Source of the DNA: Paramicrobacterium sp051513965
GTDB lineage: Bacteria > Actinomycetota > Actinomycetes > Actinomycetales > Microbacteriaceae
DNA length: 64,000 nt
Reading direction: 5' to 3'
NCBI RefSeq assembly: GCF_051513965.1
Contig: NZ_CP195847.1
Location: forward strand, 744,001 to 808,000
In this document: piece by piece, positions 18,331 through 26,673 of the stretch
How the letters are laid out: every line of letters begins with the position of its first letter
Numbering within the stretch: position 1 is the first letter of the stretch
The notes under the pieces: model-generated
Seen by the model: only the letters and a program-made list of their open reading frames with translations
The model's database searches: none
What the model was told of the DNA's origin: nothing
Translations under genes and position numbers: made by a program

Positions 18331-19446
18331 ATGGACAGCCTCTCTCAGCGCTTCTACAGCGTCATCCCTGCGGGCGGAATCGGGTCGCGACTCTGGCCGC
18401 TCTCGCGTGCTGACGCTCCGAAATTCCTCCACGACCTCACGGGCGCGGGCGTGACGCTGCTGCGGGCGACGTGGGATCGTCTCGCGCCCATCGCCGGGGG
18501 AGAGCGCATCATGGTCGTCACAGGCCGCGCGCACCGCGCGGCTGTCGAAGCACAGCTTCCTGAGATCCGCGACGAGAACATCGTGCTCGAGGCCGACCCG
18601 AGGGACTCCACGGTCGCGATCTGCCTCGCCGCCGCTGTTCTGCGTCGGCGCGAGCCCGACGTCATCGTCGGCTCGTTCGCCGCGGACCACGTGATTCGCG
18701 GTGACCGGCTTTTCCGCTCGGCGGTGCAGCAGGCGATCGCCGCAGCCGAAGACGGGTTCATCACCACCATCGGCATCCGTCCCACTGAGCCGGCGATCGG
18801 CTTCGGCTACATCAAAGCGGGCGAGTCGCTCGGCATCGATGGGGCCGAGTCGGCGATGCGCGTCGACTCGTTCGTCGAGAAGCCGGACGCCGAGCGTGCT
18901 CGGCAGTACCTGGATGACGGCGGCTACCTCTGGAACGCCGGAATGTTCATCGCGCGAGCCGATGTGCTCCTCGATGAGCTGCGCAGCAACGAGCCCGAGC
19001 TGCACGACACGATCGTCGAGCTCGCGGCATCCTGGGACGACCCCGCCGCTCGCGGGCCCGCCGTCGACCGTCTGTGGCCGCGGCTCAAGAAGATCGCGAT
19101 CGATTACTCGGTCGCTGAGCCGTCCGCGGCAAAGGGGCGCATGGCGGTCATCCCGGGGCACTTCGGGTGGGACGATGTCGGCGACTTCGCCTCCCTCGCG
19201 AAACTCAACTCCAACGGACGCGCGAACGATCTCGCGATACTCGGTGAGAACGCCCGTGTGCTCGCCGACGCCTCGAGCGGCATCGTCGTGTCGCACAGCA
19301 ACCGCGTTGTGAGTCTCATCGGGGTGAAGGACATCGTGGTGGTCGACACCCCTGATGCCCTTCTCGTCACGACCAGTGAGAACGCGCAGCGAGTGAAGGG
19401 CGTGGTCGACGCGCTCAAGATCTCCGGCCGCGACGACGTGCTCTGA
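18331..19446 (+). CDS. manC: Mannose-1-phosphate guanylyltransferase
   Basis: A 371-residue nucleotidyltransferase with the signature PAGGIGSRLWPLSRADAPKF at about residues 13-32, VEKPDAERA (active-site Lys), and YLWNAGMFI. It makes GDP-mannose from GTP and mannose 1-phosphate for glycan and lipoglycan assembly. It lacks the C-terminal cupin isomerase domain of long ManC proteins, which is normal for the actinobacterial short form. No clear ribosome site precedes the ATG, so a leaderless transcript is possible. Confidence 0.9.
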   Translation: MDSLSQRFYSVIPAGGIGSRLWPLSRADAPKFLHDLTGAGVTLLRATWDRLAPIAGGERIMVVTGRAHRAAVEAQLPEIRDENIVLEADPRDSTVAICLAAAVLRRREPDVIVGSFAADHVIRGDRLFRSAVQQAIAAAEDGFITTIGIRPTEPAIGFGYIKAGESLGIDGAESAMRVDSFVEKPDAERARQYLDDGGYLWNAGMFIARADVLLDELRSNEPELHDTIVELAASWDDPAARGPAVDRLWPRLKKIAIDYSVAEPSAAKGRMAVIPGHFGWDDVGDFASLAKLNSNGRANDLAILGENARVLADASSGIVVSHSNRVVSLIGVKDIVVVDTPDALLVTTSENAQRVKGVVDALKISGRDDVL

Positions 19447-19520
19447 CCCCGATAGCATCCACCTCTTTACGCTGAGATGATCGTGGTCTAAACTCTCTGC
19501 TCGTGAAGAACTAGCGCACT

Positions 19521-19655
19521 CCTGTCCGGTCCGCGTCCGAAGGCACACGCCCGGCGGACACCGATGACAGGCGCGCAGAGATTCTTCCTCTCCAGACTCG
19601 ACACGAGTCGCACTGTCATGGTGTGCGCGCCTGGGCGACCCCGAAGGGGGGCCAG
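19521..19655 (+). promoter_or_regulatory. Candidate translation-attenuation leader of the ABC-F gene
   Basis: Three RNA hairpins can form before the ABC-F start. Hairpin 1 pairs CCTGTC (19521-19526) with GACAGG (19566-19571) and GTCCGC with GCGGAC inside it. Hairpin 2 pairs CAGGCGCGCA (19568-19577) with TGCGCGCCTG (19624-19633) and excludes hairpin 1. Hairpin 3 pairs CCCC (19639-19642) with GGGG (19646-19649), burying the ABC-F ribosome site. A leader ORF starting at 19564 crosses hairpins 2 and 3. The layout resembles ribosome-mediated attenuators of antibiotic-resistance genes; function is inferred. Confidence 0.55.
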
Positions 19656-19803
19656 ATGCACACGCAAACACGAACACACATCACCGCGCCGGAACGGACG
19701 CTCGACCACATCCGCGTCGACGGCATCTCTCGCTCATACGGCGACCGACGCGTACTCACGGAGATCACGTTCACGGCTCCGCCCGGCGCCCGCCTCGGCC
19801 TGA
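19564..19803 (+). CDS. Putative leader ORF overlapping the ABC-F gene
   Basis: A 79-codon ATG frame beginning MTGAQRFFLSRLDTSRTVMV that overlaps the start of the ABC-F gene out of frame. Only the first 20-30 codons look peptide-like; the rest is the low-complexity Arg/Ser shadow of the ABC-F frame. A weak GGCGGA lies 5 nt before the ATG. If translated, a ribosome stalled in the early codons would open hairpin 3 and free the ABC-F ribosome site. No protein evidence can be offered, so this is a regulatory hypothesis. Confidence 0.4.
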   Translation: MTGAQRFFLSRLDTSRTVMVCAPGRPRRGARCTRKHEHTSPRRNGRSTTSASTASLAHTATDAYSRRSRSRLRPAPASA

Positions 19804-21317
19804 TCGGCGAGAACGGAGCGGGAAAGTCGACGCTTCTGCGCGTCATCGCGGGCGTTGACGAGCCTGACGGCGGAACGGTCGCCCGGCCGCAGCGGACGGG
19901 CCTGCTCTGGCAGGATGTCCCGCGCGATCAGGACGACACGGTGGACGATCTCATTGAGAGGTCGCTTGCCGAGGTCCGCGCGGCAGAGCGAGAGCTGACG
20001 GATGCCGCAGAGCAGCTCGACAGCTCTGACGACGGACCGGAGCGCTACGCCGCTGCACTCGAACGTGCTGAACGGCTGGACGTCTGGGGGATCGACGCGC
20101 ACCGGGACCGCGTGCTTGCGGGCCTTGGGCTCGACGGCATCCCGCGTTCGCGTCGTCTCGATGAGGTGAGCGGCGGTCAGCGGAGTCGCTTCGCTCTCGC
20201 TGCGCTTCTGCTCGAACGGCCCGATGCCCTGCTTCTCGACGAGCCGACGAACCACCTTGACGACAGTGCGGTGGCGTTTCTGCGCGGTGAGCTTGAGAGC
20301 TGGCGCGGGCCGGTGCTCTTCGCGAGCCACGACCGCGCCTTCCTCGACGAGGTCTCGACCGGGCTCATTGACCTCGATGCTGGCCGGTCTGCGCTCGGAG
20401 AGGGCGGGGGAGTGACCCTCTTCGGCGGCAGCTTCACCGAGTACCTGGCGGAGAAGGAGCTCGAGCGTGAGCGCTGGGAGAGGCAGTTCGCCGACGAACA
20501 GGACGAGCTGAAGCGACTGAAGTATGACGTCGATGTCGGCGCGCGTCAGGTGAGTCACCGGCGCGGTCCGACCGATAACGACAAATTCATCACGAAGTTC
20601 AAGCAGGCCCGCACAGAGGGCGCGATCAGCCGTCGCGTGAAGAACGCGCGCGGACGCCTCGACGAGTTGCGCGAGAACCAGGTGCGGAAGCCGCCTGCGC
20701 TCCTGAGCTTCTCGGGGATCCCGACCGGCAGCCATGCACTCGGAGAGGGATCCTCGCTCGTCGCGGTGACCGATGCCCGCGTGGTCGGCAGGCTGCACGT
20801 GGACCGCGTGGTGATCGAGCCGGAGTCGCGACTGCTCGTGACGGGTGCGAACGGGGCAGGCAAGTCGACGCTTCTGCACGCGATCGCGGGAGACATTTCG
20901 CTCGATGAGGGCACAGTCGCGCGCCGGCGAGGGCTGCGAGTGCAGCTGCTCGAGCAGGACGTCGCGTTCGCGCGCCCTGACCGCAGCCCGCGAGCGCTGT
21001 ACGAAGCTGCGGTAGGTGAACGGCGCGCCGAGCAGCTGTCGCTCACCTCGCTCGGGCTGCTTGCTCCGCGCGATCTGGACCGCCCGGTCGGCATGCTCTC
21101 CGTAGGGCAGCAACGGCGTCTTGCGCTCGCGCTCATCATCGCGCGGCCGCCGCACCTCTTCCTGCTCGATGAGCCGACGAACCACCTCTCTCTGCAGCTC
21201 GCGACCGAGCTCGAAGAGGCCCTCGGCGGCTATCCGGGTGCGGTCGTGATCGCCAGTCACGACCGCTGGCTGCGCCGTCGCTGGGCGTGGGAGCGGCTCG
21301 AGCTCACACCTGTCTGA
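19656..21317 (+). CDS. ABC-F family ATPase (ribosome-protection type candidate)
   Basis: 553 residues from the ATG at 19656, which has AAGGGGGG 4 nt upstream. There are two ABC domains and no membrane segments. Walker A motifs are GENGAGKST at residues 51-59 and GANGAGKST near 397; signatures are SGGQRSR and SVGQQRR; Walker B regions read LLLDEPTNHL and LFLLDEPTNHL. The Arg- and Lys-rich linker between the domains is the ribosome-probing part in this family. Members act on the ribosome, some protecting it from macrolides, lincosamides or pleuromutilins. The structured leader supports drug-inducible expression, but specificity cannot be read from sequence. Confidence 0.88.
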   Translation: MHTQTRTHITAPERTLDHIRVDGISRSYGDRRVLTEITFTAPPGARLGLIGENGAGKSTLLRVIAGVDEPDGGTVARPQRTGLLWQDVPRDQDDTVDDLIERSLAEVRAAERELTDAAEQLDSSDDGPERYAAALERAERLDVWGIDAHRDRVLAGLGLDGIPRSRRLDEVSGGQRSRFALAALLLERPDALLLDEPTNHLDDSAVAFLRGELESWRGPVLFASHDRAFLDEVSTGLIDLDAGRSALGEGGGVTLFGGSFTEYLAEKELERERWERQFADEQDELKRLKYDVDVGARQVSHRRGPTDNDKFITKFKQARTEGAISRRVKNARGRLDELRENQVRKPPALLSFSGIPTGSHALGEGSSLVAVTDARVVGRLHVDRVVIEPESRLLVTGANGAGKSTLLHAIAGDISLDEGTVARRRGLRVQLLEQDVAFARPDRSPRALYEAAVGERRAEQLSLTSLGLLAPRDLDRPVGMLSVGQQRRLALALIIARPPHLFLLDEPTNHLSLQLATELEEALGGYPGAVVIASHDRWLRRRWAWERLELTPV

Positions 21318-21331
21318 TGACGCGAAAGCGG

Positions 21332-21368
21332 ATGCCGCGACGGGGGCGTTGTTCCCCCGTCGCGGCAT
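21332..21368 (+). terminator. Terminator hairpin after the ABC-F gene
   Basis: A 15-bp perfect stem (ATGCCGCGACGGGGG with CCCCCGTCGCGGCAT) and a 7-nt loop lies 14 bp after the stop. It includes the over-represented GGATGCCG word. Confidence 0.88.
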
Positions 21369-21418
21369 GACTCGCTACTGTATGGGCACAGCCCCCTTTG
21401 CACCACGGAAGGACAACC

Positions 21419-22483
21419 ATGCATCGTCGTCTCCGGTTCGCTGCGCTCGCCGCGGCATCCGCGCTTCTTTTCACCGGCTGCGGCCAAGCACCCGACGCCG
21501 AGAAGACTGAGAGCGCAGACGTCGACTACTGCGCACGCATGGTGACGAACTCCGGCGGTCTCGAAGACCGGTCCTTCAACCAGTCGAGCTGGGAGGGCCT
21601 GCAGCAGGCGCAGTCCGAGCTCGGCATCGATGCGCAGGCGATCGTCTCCAAGACTCCGAGCGACCTCGAGCCCAACGTCGATCAGGCCGTCGACACCGGC
21701 TGCCGTCTGATCGTGACGGTCGGGTGGGAGCTCGCCGAGTACACGCAGAGTGCCGCCGCGGAGAACGCCGACCGGCACTTCGTCATCGTCGACGAGCAGC
21801 TGGAGGGCGAGAACATCACGTCCGTCGTGTTCAACACGGCTGAGGCGGCGTTCCTCGCCGGGTACCTCGCTGCGGGAGTCTCGAAGACCGGCACCGTCGG
21901 CACGTTCGGGGGCGGAAATCAGCCTCCCGTCACGCTGTTCATGGATGGCTTCGTCGACGGCGTCGCGCACTACAACACCGTGCACGACGCTGATGTGAAG
22001 GCCATCGGATGGGACAAGGACGCCCAGGACGGCCAGTTCACCGGCGACTTCGAAGACGTCAACAAGGGCAAGGCCACCGCGGAGTCGCTCATTCATCAGG
22101 GCGCGGATGTGATTCTGCCCGTCGCTGGTCAGGTGGGCGAGGGCGCGGCGGCGGCCGCCTCGGATGCCGGAGACGTGTCGATCATCTGGGTCGACAACGA
22201 CGGATATGAGACGCTGCCGAAGGAGTACCGCTCAATCATCCTCACGAGTGTCATGAAGAAGACTCAGGATGCCGTCACGGACATCGTCCGCAAGGACCTC
22301 GACGGTGAGCTGACGAACGACCCCTTCATCGGCACGCTCGAGAACGGGGGAGTGGACCTCGCGCCCTTCCATGACATGGAGGATGCCGTCGGTGACGACC
22401 TCGCGCAGGAGATCGACGAGCTTCGCCAGCAGATCATCGATGGCGAGGTCGAGGTGACCTCACCCAGCTCTCCGAGCGCGTGA
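21419..22483 (+). CDS. BMP-family (PnrA-like) nucleoside-binding lipoprotein, copy 1
   Basis: 354 residues from the ATG at 21419 after GGAAGGA. The N-terminus is a lipoprotein signal ending in LLFTGCGQ, with Cys as the lipidation site. The mature part shows the BMP family blocks GGLEDRSFNQSSWEGL, QAVDTGCRLIVTVGW and FLAGYLAAG. These proteins deliver purine and pyrimidine nucleosides to an ABC importer. It is closely similar to the next gene, so the pair arose by tandem duplication; this copy is more diverged (SSW against SSY, GWEL against GYLL). Confidence 0.92.
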   Translation: MHRRLRFAALAAASALLFTGCGQAPDAEKTESADVDYCARMVTNSGGLEDRSFNQSSWEGLQQAQSELGIDAQAIVSKTPSDLEPNVDQAVDTGCRLIVTVGWELAEYTQSAAAENADRHFVIVDEQLEGENITSVVFNTAEAAFLAGYLAAGVSKTGTVGTFGGGNQPPVTLFMDGFVDGVAHYNTVHDADVKAIGWDKDAQDGQFTGDFEDVNKGKATAESLIHQGADVILPVAGQVGEGAAAAASDAGDVSIIWVDNDGYETLPKEYRSIILTSVMKKTQDAVTDIVRKDLDGELTNDPFIGTLENGGVDLAPFHDMEDAVGDDLAQEIDELRQQIIDGEVEVTSPSSPSA

Positions 22484-22629
22484 CGACCCCCAGTTCGGGT
22501 GCTCTTGTGCGCATTCTGCTGCACTTTTGCGGCGCGGATGTGTAGCGCTGTGCTCATATGAGCAGAAGCCCTACGCGTGCGCACGAAGCAGAATACGATC
22601 TCAGGACAGACTGAGTTACTGATGTGTAA

Positions 22630-22647
22630 CACTTCGAAGTCGAAGTG
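22630..22647. promoter_or_regulatory. Candidate operator upstream of the second BMP gene
   Basis: A perfect 8+2+8 inverted repeat, CACTTCGA AG TCGAAGTG, sits 88 bp before the GTG of the second lipoprotein gene in a 251-bp spacer. The same spacer holds a CTCATATGAG palindrome at about 22553. Position suits a repressor of the nucleoside import operon. Confidence 0.5.
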
Positions 22648-22734
22648 ATCCGACGCGCAAATCGGGCGTGTCACATTCGGTAATCTGAGCCTGAATCCCT
22701 GCGGCAACGCAGGCCGCGCAATCTGGAGGTCACT

Positions 22735-23817
22735 GTGACAATCTCAACCCGAAAGGCCGTGATGAGCGGCCTGGCCGGCATCGGCGTCGTCGCCCTGCTG
22801 GCCGGCTGCGGTCAGGCCCCGGACTCCGCTGGAGGCGGGTCCGAGGGCGAGGCCGTCGACTTTCTTCCCTGCATCGTCTCCGACTCCGGTGGGTTCGACG
22901 ACAAGTCGTTCAACCAGTCGAGCTACGAAGGGCTCGTCAAGGCAACGGACGAGCTCGGCATCGAAGAGAAGCACGTCGAGTCCGCGTCAGAGGCCGACTT
23001 CGGCCCGAACATCACGAGCCTCGTCGACCAGGGCTGTGACCTCATCATCACGGTCGGCTACCTGCTTGCCGATGCGACGAAGGAAGCCGCCGAGAAGAAC
23101 CCCGACGTCAACTTCCTCATCCTCGACGACAACACGATCGATGCCGAGAACGTCAAGCCGATGATCTTCGACACCGCTCAGGCGGCGTTCCTCGCCGGCT
23201 ACGTCGCCGCCGACACCTCCGAGACCGGAGCGGTCGGAACCTTCGGCGGCATGCAGATTCCGACGGTGACCATCTTCATGGACGGCTTCGCTGACGGCGT
23301 CGCGTACTACAACGAGCAGAAGGATGCCGATGTCAAGGTCGTCGGCTGGGACGTCGAGTCGCAGAAGGGGCAGTTCACCGGTGGCTTCGACGCCAACGAG
23401 ACTGCCAAGCAGACTGCGACCTCGGTGATCAACCAGGACGTCGACGTTCTGCTCCCCGTCGGTGGACCGATCTTCCTCTCCGGAATCGAGGCCATCAAGG
23501 ACTCCGGCAAGGACATCGCGATGATCGGTGTGGACGCCGACCTCTACGAGACGGCCGACTCTGACAACAGCATGTTCCTCACCTCCATCCTCAAGAAGAT
23601 GATGGACGGCGTGTACAACATCGTCACCGAGGCTGCCAAGGGCAACTTCGACGCTGAGCCGTACGTCGGCACGCTGGAGAACGAGGGTGTCGGAATCGCT
23701 CCCTTCCACGACTGGGAGGACAAGGTGAGCGACACGCTTCAGGACGAGCTCGACGAGATCAAGGCGGGCATCATCGACGGGTCGATCCCGGTCGAGTCGC
23801 CCTCCTCGCCAAAGTAG
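22735..23817 (+). CDS. BMP-family (PnrA-like) nucleoside-binding lipoprotein, copy 2
   Basis: 360 residues, GTG start with GGAGG 5-6 nt upstream. The lipobox is LLAGCGQ. Family blocks are GGFDDKSFNQSSYEGL, LVDQGCDLIITVGYLL and FLAGYVAAD. It sits directly before the ATPase and permease genes, so it is the main extracytoplasmic receptor of the importer. A hairpin follows its stop. The ligand is probably a nucleoside, inferred from the family and from cdd and deoA downstream. Confidence 0.94.
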   Translation: MTISTRKAVMSGLAGIGVVALLAGCGQAPDSAGGGSEGEAVDFLPCIVSDSGGFDDKSFNQSSYEGLVKATDELGIEEKHVESASEADFGPNITSLVDQGCDLIITVGYLLADATKEAAEKNPDVNFLILDDNTIDAENVKPMIFDTAQAAFLAGYVAADTSETGAVGTFGGMQIPTVTIFMDGFADGVAYYNEQKDADVKVVGWDVESQKGQFTGGFDANETAKQTATSVINQDVDVLLPVGGPIFLSGIEAIKDSGKDIAMIGVDADLYETADSDNSMFLTSILKKMMDGVYNIVTEAAKGNFDAEPYVGTLENEGVGIAPFHDWEDKVSDTLQDELDEIKAGIIDGSIPVESPSSPK

Positions 23818-23842
23818 TTCGACCACCCGCACAGCACGATTC

Positions 23843-23872
23843 GGGGAGGCCAGTCGCTTGGCTGGCCTCCCC
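23843..23872 (+). terminator. Intra-operon hairpin between lipoprotein and ATPase genes
   Basis: An 11-bp perfect stem (GGGGAGGCCAG with CTGGCCTCCCC) and 8-nt loop lies 25 bp after the lipoprotein stop. A leaky terminator or 3' stabiliser here would let the binding protein be made in excess over the transporter. Confidence 0.65.
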
Positions 23873-23908
23873 TGTCGTGAGAGACGATCGCACCGTAGGA
23901 TCCCTAAC

Positions 23909-25423
23909 ATGAAGCTCGAACTCCGCGGCATCACGAAGCGATTCGGCACGCTGACGGCCAACGACCACATCGACCTTGTCGTCGAACCGGGGGAGATTCA
24001 CTGTCTCCTCGGTGAGAACGGCGCGGGCAAATCCACCCTGATGAACGTGCTCTACGGCCTCTACGAGGCGGATGAGGGCGAGATCCTCCTCGACGACGAG
24101 GTTCAGCACTTCGACGGCCCCGGCGACGCGATGCGCGCCGGCATCGGCATGGTGCACCAGCACTTCATGCTCATCCCCGTCTTCACCGTCGCCGAGAACG
24201 TCATGCTCGGCCACGAGTCGACGAAGTTCGGCGGCGCACTCGACATCACCGCCGCCCGCAAGAAGGTTCTCGAGATCTCCGACCGCTTCGGTTTCAACGT
24301 CGACCCCGATGCTCTCGTCGAAGATCTTCCGGTCGGCGTGCAGCAGCGCGTCGAGATCATCAAGGCGCTCTCGCGCGATGCCAAAGTGCTCGTGTTCGAT
24401 GAGCCCACCGCCGTGCTGACGCCGCAGGAGACCGATGAGCTCATCGAGACGATGCGTCAGCTCAAGAAGAACGGCACCTCCATCGTCTTCATCACGCACA
24501 AGCTTCGCGAGGTCCGCGAGGTGGCGGACCGAATCACGGTCATCCGCCTCGGCAAGGTCGTCGGTGAGGCGGAGCCGACCGCGACCAACAACGAGCTCGC
24601 CGCGCTTATGGTGGGCCGCGCTGTCGAGCTGACCGTGCAGAAGGACGAGCCGAAGCTTGGCGATGTCGCGCTCTCGATCGAGAACCTCAGCGTTATCGAC
24701 CCGCAGGGACTCAAGGTCGTCAACGACGTCTCGTTCGATGTTCGCGCGGGAGAGATCCTCGCCGTCGCGGGTGTTCAGGGCAACGGCCAGACGGAACTGA
24801 CCGAGGCGATCATGGGCCTCCAGCCGCGCGTGACCGGCAGCGTCAAGCTCAACGGCACCGAGCTCGTCGGGGAGAGCGTGCGGCGCGTTCTGGATGCCGG
24901 AGTCGGTTTCGTTCCGGAAGACCGCTCCGAGGACGGCATCGTCAAGACGTTCACGATCTCGGAGAATCTGATGCTCGACCGCGCGAACGGTGCTCCGTTC
25001 GTCAAGGCCGGCAGCCTTCAGCTGGGCTTCCGCGACGACTTCGCACGTGAGAAGAAGGAAGAGTTCGACATCCGTGCTCCCTCCATCGAGACGAACGCGG
25101 GAAACCTTTCGGGCGGAAACCAGCAGAAGGTGGTCCTGGCTCGGGAGCTCAGCCGCGATCTGAAGCTGTTTGTCGCCGCGCAGCCGACCCGAGGCATCGA
25201 CGTCGGTTCGATCGAGTTCGTGCACAAGCGCATGGTCGAGACCAGAGACGCAGGAATCCCCGTCGTCGTGGTGTCGACCGAACTGGACGAGGTCGTGGCT
25301 CTCGCCGATCGCATCGCGGTGATGTATCGCGGGTCGATCGTGGGCATCGTGCCCGGTGACACGCCACGAGATGTGCTCGGCCTCATGATGGCCGGCGAGA
25401 AGCCGACGGGAGCAGCGGCATGA
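23909..25423 (+). CDS. Nucleoside ABC importer ATP-binding protein (duplicated ABC domains)
   Basis: 504 residues from the ATG at 23909. The first ABC domain has Walker A GENGAGKST and VLVFDEPTAVLTPQE. The second has a degenerate Walker A, GVQGNGQTEL, and a signature NLSGGNQQKVVLARE, the pattern of RbsA/NupA-type sugar and nucleoside importers, in which the second site is altered. It energises the two downstream permeases. Its stop overlaps the permease start by 4 bp (ATGA). Confidence 0.93.
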   Translation: MKLELRGITKRFGTLTANDHIDLVVEPGEIHCLLGENGAGKSTLMNVLYGLYEADEGEILLDDEVQHFDGPGDAMRAGIGMVHQHFMLIPVFTVAENVMLGHESTKFGGALDITAARKKVLEISDRFGFNVDPDALVEDLPVGVQQRVEIIKALSRDAKVLVFDEPTAVLTPQETDELIETMRQLKKNGTSIVFITHKLREVREVADRITVIRLGKVVGEAEPTATNNELAALMVGRAVELTVQKDEPKLGDVALSIENLSVIDPQGLKVVNDVSFDVRAGEILAVAGVQGNGQTELTEAIMGLQPRVTGSVKLNGTELVGESVRRVLDAGVGFVPEDRSEDGIVKTFTISENLMLDRANGAPFVKAGSLQLGFRDDFAREKKEEFDIRAPSIETNAGNLSGGNQQKVVLARELSRDLKLFVAAQPTRGIDVGSIEFVHKRMVETRDAGIPVVVVSTELDEVVALADRIAVMYRGSIVGIVPGDTPRDVLGLMMAGEKPTGAAA

Positions 25424-26673
25424 GCGACGTCGTGACAGAGAAGAAGACGGAAGGCGAGGCACCGCGCGTCAACCGCATCGCCGCGCAGATCATGAACAGC
25501 AGCACCGTCATGACGGTGCTCGCCATCGTGATCTCGCTCGTCGTCGGAGCGGTCCTGATCGCCGTCACCGATGAAAAGGTGCAGTCGGCGGCGGGCTACT
25601 TCTTCGCGCGGCCCGGCGACACGCTGAAGGCGATCTGGGACGCCGTCTCCGGGGCATACATCGCTCTGTTCAACGGTGCGATCTACAACACCAACCGCGA
25701 CACGTTCCTCGGCGGCATCAAGTCCATCACCGACACGCTGCACCACGCGACGCCGCTGATCGCGGGGGGTCTCGGCGTGGCCCTCGCGTTCCGCGTCGGC
25801 CTCTTCAACATCGGTGGCCGCGGCCAGATGCTCGTCGCGGCCGGCGCCGCGGGCTGGGTGGGCTTCTCGTTCCACCTGCCGGTCTGGATCCACCTTCCGC
25901 TCGCGGTCATCGCGGGCATCGCGGCCGGAGCGATCTGGGGCGGACTCGTGGGATACCTCAAGGCGCGCACGGGTGCGCACGAGGTCATCCTCACGATCAT
26001 GCTGAACTACGTCGCCTTCTATCTCATCTCGTGGATGCTTCGCACGCCCGGTCTTCTGCAGGCACCGGGCACTGTGAACCCCGAGTCCGCGCCCATCCTG
26101 CCGTCGGCGATCCTCCCGCCGATCTTCGGGGAACGATTCAACCTTCACGCCGGGTTCCTCCTGGTCATCATCGCCACGGTGTTCACGTGGTGGCTGCTGA
26201 ACCGCTCGAGCCTCGGCTTCAAGTTCCGTGCGGTGGGAGAGAACCCGAACGCCGCGCTCACGGCGGGAATCGACGTCAAGAGCATGTACGTCTGGGGCAT
26301 GCTGATCGCCGGTGGGCTCATGGGCATCGCAGGCGTGTCGCAGGTGCTCGGAACCATCACAAGCGGCTTCAGCGCGGGCATCGACGCGGGCATCGGCTTC
26401 GACGCGATCACCGTTGCGCTGCTGGGACGAAGCACGCCGTGGGGAACGTTCGCCGCGGGCATCCTGTTCGGCGCCTTCAAGGCGGGTGGTTACGCCATGC
26501 AGGCTGGCGAGGGCATCCCGATCGACATCGTGCTCGTCGTGCAGTCGGTCATCGTGCTGTTCATCGCCGCGCCTCCGCTTGTACGCTCCATCTTCTTCCT
26601 GCCCAAGCCCGGTGCTGTGTCGAAGCAGAAGAAGAGTACCCCCAACGTGTCGAAGGAGGTGTCGGCAAAATGA
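25420..26673 (+). CDS. Nucleoside ABC importer permease 1
   Basis: 417 residues, BPD_transp_2 family with about ten hydrophobic segments. The family marks GLFNIGGRGQMLVAA and GENPNAALTAGIDVKSMY (cytoplasmic coupling region) are clear. The N-terminal roughly 45 residues are hydrophilic, and a Lys-rich C-terminal tail follows the last segment. It pairs with the next gene as a heterodimeric channel; the genes overlap by 4 bp. Confidence 0.93.
   Translation: MSDVVTEKKTEGEAPRVNRIAAQIMNSSTVMTVLAIVISLVVGAVLIAVTDEKVQSAAGYFFARPGDTLKAIWDAVSGAYIALFNGAIYNTNRDTFLGGIKSITDTLHHATPLIAGGLGVALAFRVGLFNIGGRGQMLVAAGAAGWVGFSFHLPVWIHLPLAVIAGIAAGAIWGGLVGYLKARTGAHEVILTIMLNYVAFYLISWMLRTPGLLQAPGTVNPESAPILPSAILPPIFGERFNLHAGFLLVIIATVFTWWLLNRSSLGFKFRAVGENPNAALTAGIDVKSMYVWGMLIAGGLMGIAGVSQVLGTITSGFSAGIDAGIGFDAITVALLGRSTPWGTFAAGILFGAFKAGGYAMQAGEGIPIDIVLVVQSVIVLFIAAPPLVRSIFFLPKPGAVSKQKKSTPNVSKEVSAK

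Noticed and set aside
19503..19514. Three-codon ORF GTG AAG AAC TAG before the ABC-F leader
   Set aside because: Too short and without a ribosome site to support as a minigene.
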